Of a stretch of DNA of 23,266 bases, positions 18,431-23,266 are shown piece by piece. The position numbers and the translations under genes are program-made. The notes under the pieces were generated by a model that made no database searches, was not told where the DNA came from, and saw only the letters and a program-made list of their open reading frames with translations. The stretch spans positions 1 through 23,266 of the forward strand of contig NW_014577699.1 in NCBI RefSeq assembly GCF_000485595.1, written 5' to 3'. This DNA comes from Priapulus caudatus (lineage: Eukaryota; Priapulida; Priapulimorpha; Priapulimorphida; Priapulidae). Numbering within the stretch: the first letter of the stretch is position 1; every line of letters begins with the position of its first letter.

Positions 18431-18976
18431 AATGCTCTTTTGCAACACACAATTTCACAGAACGCACGCCACTGCACAAAAACTCATCTCTATCTCTCTC
18501 AGTCTCTGTGAGTGTGAGTTCGTGCACAGTGGTACTGGTAGGCGTACAGTGAAATTGTGTGTTGTAGAGCCAGTGGCAGAGCGTCTGAACTGTATTTACC
18601 TGCAAATGCCGTTCAAATTCTCCTCTGCAACACAACTTCACAAGTATCACCGCACGCAGGCTCGGCTGTGCAAAAATAACTAAATTTTCTGTTTCTGTTT
18701 CTGAATTAGAATACATTGATTCTGATTCTTCGATAAATTATAAAGCAAAAATATAGCAATTACGAAAACAAAGAACACAAACTCTATGTCACAAACACTA
18801 CTCGTGTAGTATGTTTGTATATATCCAGGGACACACTATGACTAGTTATAGTAATATCTATGAGTATGACTAAAAAAGTCAACACTTCGTGTAAATAATG
18901 AGAAGGAACTTCCTGAGGATTGGTGGCGCCATCGTGTCGTGCGAAAACACACTTGTCTCAGTTTTGTATACATGTT

Positions 18977-19033
18977 ATCAGGAGTAAGATATAGGAGATA
19001 AGATAATATATAATATATTATCTTACTCCTGAT
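18977..19033. mobile_element. Mini fold-back element (57 bp, ATCAGGAG ends)
   Basis: Same arm sequence as the copy at 5996 (ATCAGGAGTAAGATA...CTTACTCCTGAT), but no clear flanking duplication. It is followed by a small tandem of GGTATCATGAT-like units. Confidence 0.6.
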
Positions 19034-19089
19034 GGTATCATGATGGTATCATGGTATCAGGGGTTAATAATGAGAAAAATTTGTCGATT

Positions 19090-19129
19090 ATCAAGAGTGT
19101 ATAATAGATCTCTATTATTCACTCCTGAT
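19090..19129. mobile_element. Mini fold-back element (40 bp, ATCARGAG ends)
   Basis: The palindrome runs ATCAAGAGTGTATAATAGA to TCTATTATTCACTCCTGAT, with ATT on both sides (19087-19089, 19130-19132). It is 56 bp from the previous copy and diverged from it in the arms. Confidence 0.55.
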
Positions 19130-19139
19130 ATTATGTAGT

Positions 19140-20194
19140 AGAGATCATAACACAAACGTATAGATATACACTATGCATTTTTTGATGATAATAAGAATAA
19201 TGCAACATGAAAGAAAATCCACTAAGAAACGTTAAAAGCGATTGTACAATCGTAATCCTATGTCGAAATGTAATATTTATTAATACTATAATATACTTGA
19301 CAATAACACAACAGAACTTGGAGGTTCATTTAGATGCACTCCGCATCTTTGGTGTTTCTAAACTCGGGCCTACGATAATCTTATCCCTGGCTTCTTGACC
19401 ACTTAAATCACATTCTCACCTGTTTAAAGGTAAGCATTAGTGATGTTGGTGATAGTGAGATATATCCCTAGAGATTGCCGTGCCAGTAATTTTGTGAATT
19501 CAGACACATTGTACCACTCGATGCACATGTTCTGCTGAAAAACAGCCCACGTGTGACGTTTTACTGCAATTATCTACATCAGGTACCTGTGTGCATTATA
19601 TAAAAAATACAAAATGGGAACTACATTGTCTGCTAAACTCGTTTAGGCCCAGCAAGAAAAACAGCATGAGATATTATGGCGGTCGCAACCCTATATAAAT
19701 ACAAATGCGACACTGACTATTAACAAGTGCCAGGACTTTTTCAAAATATTCTTTTTTGTACACTTTACACGCACAAAACGATATACGCCTGTCATCGGCA
19801 AGAACCCCAAGCAAGCATTTCTTTCAAAACCGTCACGAGACCGACTCACAGAAACCACATTACATCTCTGCCCCTCACTAGAAAACAGGAATGCCTTTGA
19901 CCCGCACCAACAAAACAAAACAATAGATGAACCTTTTGGATGCAGAACCAATCGAGAATGGAGTTCCTCGCACAAACTTATTTGCTCCGTAACGAAAGCT
20001 CTCCCAGAGGGCTCCCAGCATCTCGTTGCACCAACACAAGATCGCGGCGCAGGCAACACACTCCCAAACAAACTATTCGGTGGCAGATTAGCGCACGGAT
20101 AACAACGACGCTATCCGACGCGCACCGCGTTTCTCGAACGATAATAAAATATTCCTGAAAACAACATCGCGAGTTCCAAGATGGCCGCCGCCAC
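19140..20194. other. USP1 3' UTR side and spacer without recognised gene
   Basis: This holds the downstream side of the USP1-like gene. Open frames of 63-126 codons occur on both strands but show no family motif. No AATAAA on the minus strand stands out close to the USP1 stop. Confidence 0.3.
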
Positions 20195-20726
20195 TCACGT
20201 CTGCCGCTCGGTGCACACGTAGAAGAGCAGGTAGGGCGTCATGGAGCCGGCGCCCTCTCCCGACAGGATGCGCAGGAACTGTGCCTGGGAGAGCTCCGAC
20301 ACGCTGTCGTCGTCGCACTCGTACCACATGGGATCGCCGCTGCGGTCGGCCGCCGCCCCGCGCTCGAACCCGTTCGTGCTGCCGTTGCAGGTGGCGCCGC
20401 CGTCGCCGCACGCACGTTCGGCGCTCGGCGCGAACGCATCGGCGACGAGCGGCGACCCCGGGCGCGGCGCGCACAGCTCGCTTTCGTCCCCAAAGCCCGG
20501 GTCGCCGCCGCCCGGGGGCGCCCTGACGTAGGCGACGTAGTGGCCGGAGAGCAGAGAGATACCCTGGTGCATGATGACGGCGTAGAGTTCGTACTGGTGC
20601 GCGCACGCAGTTTCGTATTCTCTGATCGCGTGGTGGCCGGGGGAGCTCTGGCAGGCGTAGGCGGGACACGGCAGACGCAGCGGCGTCGTCACGTAGTTAT
20701 TCAGCTTGCTGATGCCACCGAGGAGC
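20195..20726 (-). CDS. USP1: USP1-like terminal exon (His box and C-terminus)
   Basis: The acceptor gatgtttttag ends at 20727 and the stop TGA is at 20197-20195. The exon encodes LLGGISKLNN, the His box ISLLSGHYVAYV, a Gly/Ala-rich insert, the acidic DDDSV box and TPYLLFY. It is very GC-rich, so several long open frames on both strands here are shadows. Confidence 0.93.
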
Positions 20727-22325
20727 CTAAAAACATCCAAACGCGTACGTGATTAACGGTTTATTACGTATGTATATATATATATGTATATATGAACTAC
20801 CGCCTAACGACACACCCACACACAACCACCACAACCCAACCCACACCAGAAAGCTTTCGCGCTACAAATCATTGTCGGACACCAGAACAGCTTTACCATG
20901 TTTCGCGACACCATCGAACACACACCGGCTCACAATCGTCGCCCCATTTTCAAACTCCTGATACCAGACCACCATCTCCCCGTTCAGCTACACGTGCTGG
21001 ACTGAGTGTACCACCAACACAGACAACCGCACCACTCCTACACCACACACATCCAACGGATGCGCGCCGACAGTAAGACGCGTCCTCACACTACACGAGC
21101 GTGCGGACGGTAGCAACGCACCCCGTGTTGAGTGCAAATCGCTTGAGCTGCAACGAGAGCATGCGCGGGAGCCGAGCGTATCGCAGAAAGCGCTGGGCCT
21201 CGCAGTAGCACTGGCACACGTTGCAGAAGTACTTGCAGTCGTCGCGCAACGTCTCCACCTCGTGGATGCACGACGCGATCCAGTTCTCGTCGTCAGGTCC
21301 AATGATGTCGTCTGCAAGCGGACGCAACGCATCGTCAAAAACACGAGCAATGATAAAAAAATAATAAAATGATAGAAAAAATAATAAAAATAATAAAAAC
21401 GAACTGCACTAGACAGATTTGGCAGAACACATTTTCTCATGCGAGCTACAACAGTGGTGTTGACCGCTAGCACCTGTGCTGTCGCATTCTATCGGAAGAA
21501 GGCAGAAGAATAGAAGGCACAGTGGGCATAGAAGTAGACAAGGACGCAGTACGCAGCACTCACCGTCTTCCTCCTGCAGCTGGCTGTGATCCGATCCCTG
21601 CTGCACCTGAATCCCGATCTCCTGGAAGGCCTCGTGACGCTCCGTGTACGTCTCGCACTCTGAGCAGCGCGTGCGGAACAGCATCTGCCCGTGGAACGTT
21701 CCATGTATGGCTTCTCCCAGCATCCGCAGCCTCTCCAGCCTCACGCCTTCCTTCTCCGGCGCTCCTCCTCCTCCTCCTCCGACGCTTCCGTCGCTCTGCG
21801 GCGCGTAGCCGCTGTCGCCCGGAGGACTGTAGAAGTCGCTGATGAGGCGCATGCTCTTGCGGCGCGACGACACTGGCATCGCCCGTCGTCGCTTCAGTGT
21901 CGGGCCTGGCCGGCCGGGCTTGCCGTGGCGCGCCGCCGCCCCGCCGCCACCGCTCGCCATCTTTTCCAGACGCACAGAACAGAACTTTGTCGAAGGGACA
22001 TCAAGGGGCTTCGTCTCGGCATCGACGCCGGTGTCCGCGCTGCCGTTCATGGCAGGTGGCGCCACTGTGTCGCTCGGGGGAGCATCGAGCTTGATGGCGC
22101 TGCGCGACATACCGTAGCGTTTGACGGGGGCGCCGGCGACGGCCGGTCGCGGCGCCGCGGACAGAGAGCAGTTCTCGAGCCTCGTGATGTTCTCTTGTTC
22201 CTCCAGCGTCTCGATCGACGTCGTGTCGTCGACGTCGTTGCCGCAATCACCCGACTTCTTGTCGTCGTGGCCGTTCTCGGTGCCGGTGCTGCCATCTGGC
22301 AGACAGTGATTCTGCTGCTGGGTAC
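20195..22325 (-). CDS. USP1: USP1-like ubiquitin-specific protease, C-terminal part (5' end outside window)
   Basis: Cysteine protease that removes ubiquitin; by family knowledge nuclear USP1, with its WDR48/UAF1 partner, acts on mono-ubiquitinated PCNA and FANCD2. Exons 22325-21564, 21311-21122 and 20726-20195 join in phase into 493 residues. Seen, in fragment numbering: a low-complexity region 1-200 with basic patches KRRR and SSRRKS; GTFHGQMLFRTRCSECETYTER (zinc ligands Cys220, Cys223); KYFCNVCQCY (Cys283, Cys286); LSLQLKRFAL; GGISKLNN; YAVIMHQGISLLSGHYVAYV with catalytic His379; DDD near 455-457 supplying the acidic residue; C-terminal TPYLLFY. GGISKLNN, the finger spacing and the insert between His box and DDD favour USP1 over other USPs. 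The Cys box is absent, so at least one more exon lies beyond 23266. The His-to-Asp insert is shorter than in the human protein and contains Gly-Gly pairs. Confidence 0.9.
21122..21311 (-). CDS. USP1: USP1-like exon (second zinc CxxC, LKRF box)
   Basis: The acceptor ccgcttgcag ends at 21312 and the donor acacggg|gtgcgt follows 21122. The exon encodes DENWIASCIHEVETL, KYFCNVCQCYCEAQ and LPRMLSLQLKRFALNT, the second zinc-finger half and the conserved strand before the His box. Confidence 0.9.
21564..22325 (-). CDS. USP1: USP1-like internal exon (acidic/Gly-rich insert and first zinc CxxC)
   Basis: The donor gacg|gtgagt follows 21564. The acceptor is placed at gggccccag ending 22326; its pyrimidine tract is poor, so the 5' boundary is the weakest of this gene and could shift to a nearby CAG. 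The frame is open throughout. Conserved content starts at LRMLGEAIHGTFHGQM, with CSEC as the first half of the USP zinc finger. Confidence 0.82.
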
Positions 22326-23266
22326 CTGGGGCCCGTTGTCAGAAACAAAATTAGTCTTAAGGATACTCTCCACGTTGTGCATGAAATTTCATCGATTTTT
22401 CGTTTTCAACTTTATTCGATGGCTAACACTATGCGCCACCTGTGTACATGCTCATTTCTCCATATAACGGTACATGTGAACTGTCAGAGCGTTTTTGCTT
22501 GCCCGCGTACATGTCTAGTAAGCAGCGTCTGACGTCATTATGACGTCAGAGACATGATACAACCACGATATTAACTAAGCCAGTATCATTCAGCATCAAC
22601 CCTGCTACAGCTGTCATTACATGTATTCATGTACATTCATGTACATCTGCTAGTGATCCAACAAGTATCCCACGCCCAAAATAGTTCTAACACCTCACAA
22701 CACACCTTACTGTAGTGTGGTACACCGCGTGCGTTTGTTGACATATTAGCTTTGTGATGTCAGGATGAGCGAAGTTCGCGCGTTCTGCGATGGTAACCTC
22801 AGAATTTCTCAGAATTTCTCAAGGTGCATGGAACATTTTACCAATTTAGTGGCGTCAGTTAGTCATGGATATGTCGCAGTAAGTAATAACAATAGATATA
22901 TCACATACGTTCACCCATTTTGCACACAGGCGGTCACTCATTGTGAAAAATATAAAAACCCTCATTTCTCCGTTTTGATTTCTGACATAGTAGCCGATGT
23001 ATAAATGGATATTTCTCTGTGATTACAACTCGGATTAATTTAATTTTACACTCGTTTTAATGGTAACATATTGTCAGGAGTAGATGAAGAGGAGTATGAC
23101 TGGCTAAGAACAAGAGAAATTCAACATATTTATACTCGTATTTACCTATGATTGATTTAGTGAAATCCAATAAAAATTACATCATCACTAGCGCTGAACA
23201 TCCAAAATCTCATCACACTTTACTGTGTATCGATACCTCTTCTTATTATTATGTAGTTATAGCTTC
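22326..23266 (-). other. USP1-like intron (partial)
   Basis: AT-rich, with no Cys-box motif in any frame and no minus-strand coding signal. It is taken as the intron upstream of the first visible USP1 exon. A 79-codon plus-strand frame at 22765-23004 has no recognised motif. Confidence 0.45.

Noticed and set aside
19691-20071. 126-codon minus-strand frame downstream of the USP1 stop
   Set aside because: No motif and no convincing splice context; most likely 3' UTR of the USP1-like gene.
20088-22467. Several long Arg/Ala-rich open frames across the USP1 exons
   Set aside because: They are shadows of GC-rich exons; only the frame with the CxxC, LKRF and SGHY motifs is conserved.
22765-23004. 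79-codon plus-strand frame at the right end
   Set aside because: No recognised motif, lies in the presumed USP1 intron, and no splice or promoter support.
22326-23266. USP1 catalytic Cys box
   Set aside because: Looked for a GNTCYLN-like motif in all minus frames and found none; it must lie outside the window.

Overview
The window is nuclear DNA of an animal, most likely an invertebrate. The evidence is three spliced protein genes with GT/AG introns, a TRAF6-type signalling protein, a USP1-type deubiquitinase, an interstitial run of TTAGGG, and abundant non-LTR and miniature DNA-transposon debris. A sponge, cnidarian or lophotrochozoan would all fit; the sequence alone does not settle the phylum. 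The non-coding DNA is AT-rich, while the USP1 exons and the last TRAF exon are strikingly GC-rich.

Layout: 1-3990 is repeat-rich DNA with no confident gene (a LINE remnant, satellites, a TTAA-flanked MITE and a 42-bp triplication). 4012-8210 (+) is ribosomal protein L17 (uL22): three coding exons, with introns of 3.1 kb and 0.6 kb full of mobile elements. 8927-14846 (-) is a complete TRAF6-like gene of nine coding exons that join in phase into 508 residues (RING, TRAF zinc fingers, short coiled coil, MATH). RPL17 and TRAF converge, and their polyadenylation signals are only about 60 bp apart. 14847-20194 holds the TRAF 5' flank, a short telomere-like array, minisatellites, a LINE 3' end interrupted by a perfect 95-bp-arm hairpin, and one unassigned possible exon. 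20195-22325 (-) is the C-terminal part of a USP1-like ubiquitin protease (three exons, 493 residues: zinc finger, His box, C-terminal box). Its catalytic Cys-box exon must lie beyond the right edge of the window.

Two of the three genes are ubiquitin enzymes. The first is a RING E3 expected to build K63-type chains in Toll/IL-1/TNF-type signalling. The second is a deubiquitinase expected to act on PCNA and FANCD2 in DNA repair. Nothing here shows that they work together. No new multi-gene system is evident. The most unusual material is the repeat landscape: a family of tiny fold-back elements with ATCARGAG ends and ATW target duplications, one of them grown to a 229-bp near-perfect hairpin; a 211-227 bp element whose boundaries are fixed by an empty/filled site comparison inside the window; and a 503-bp TTAA-flanked inverted-repeat element.
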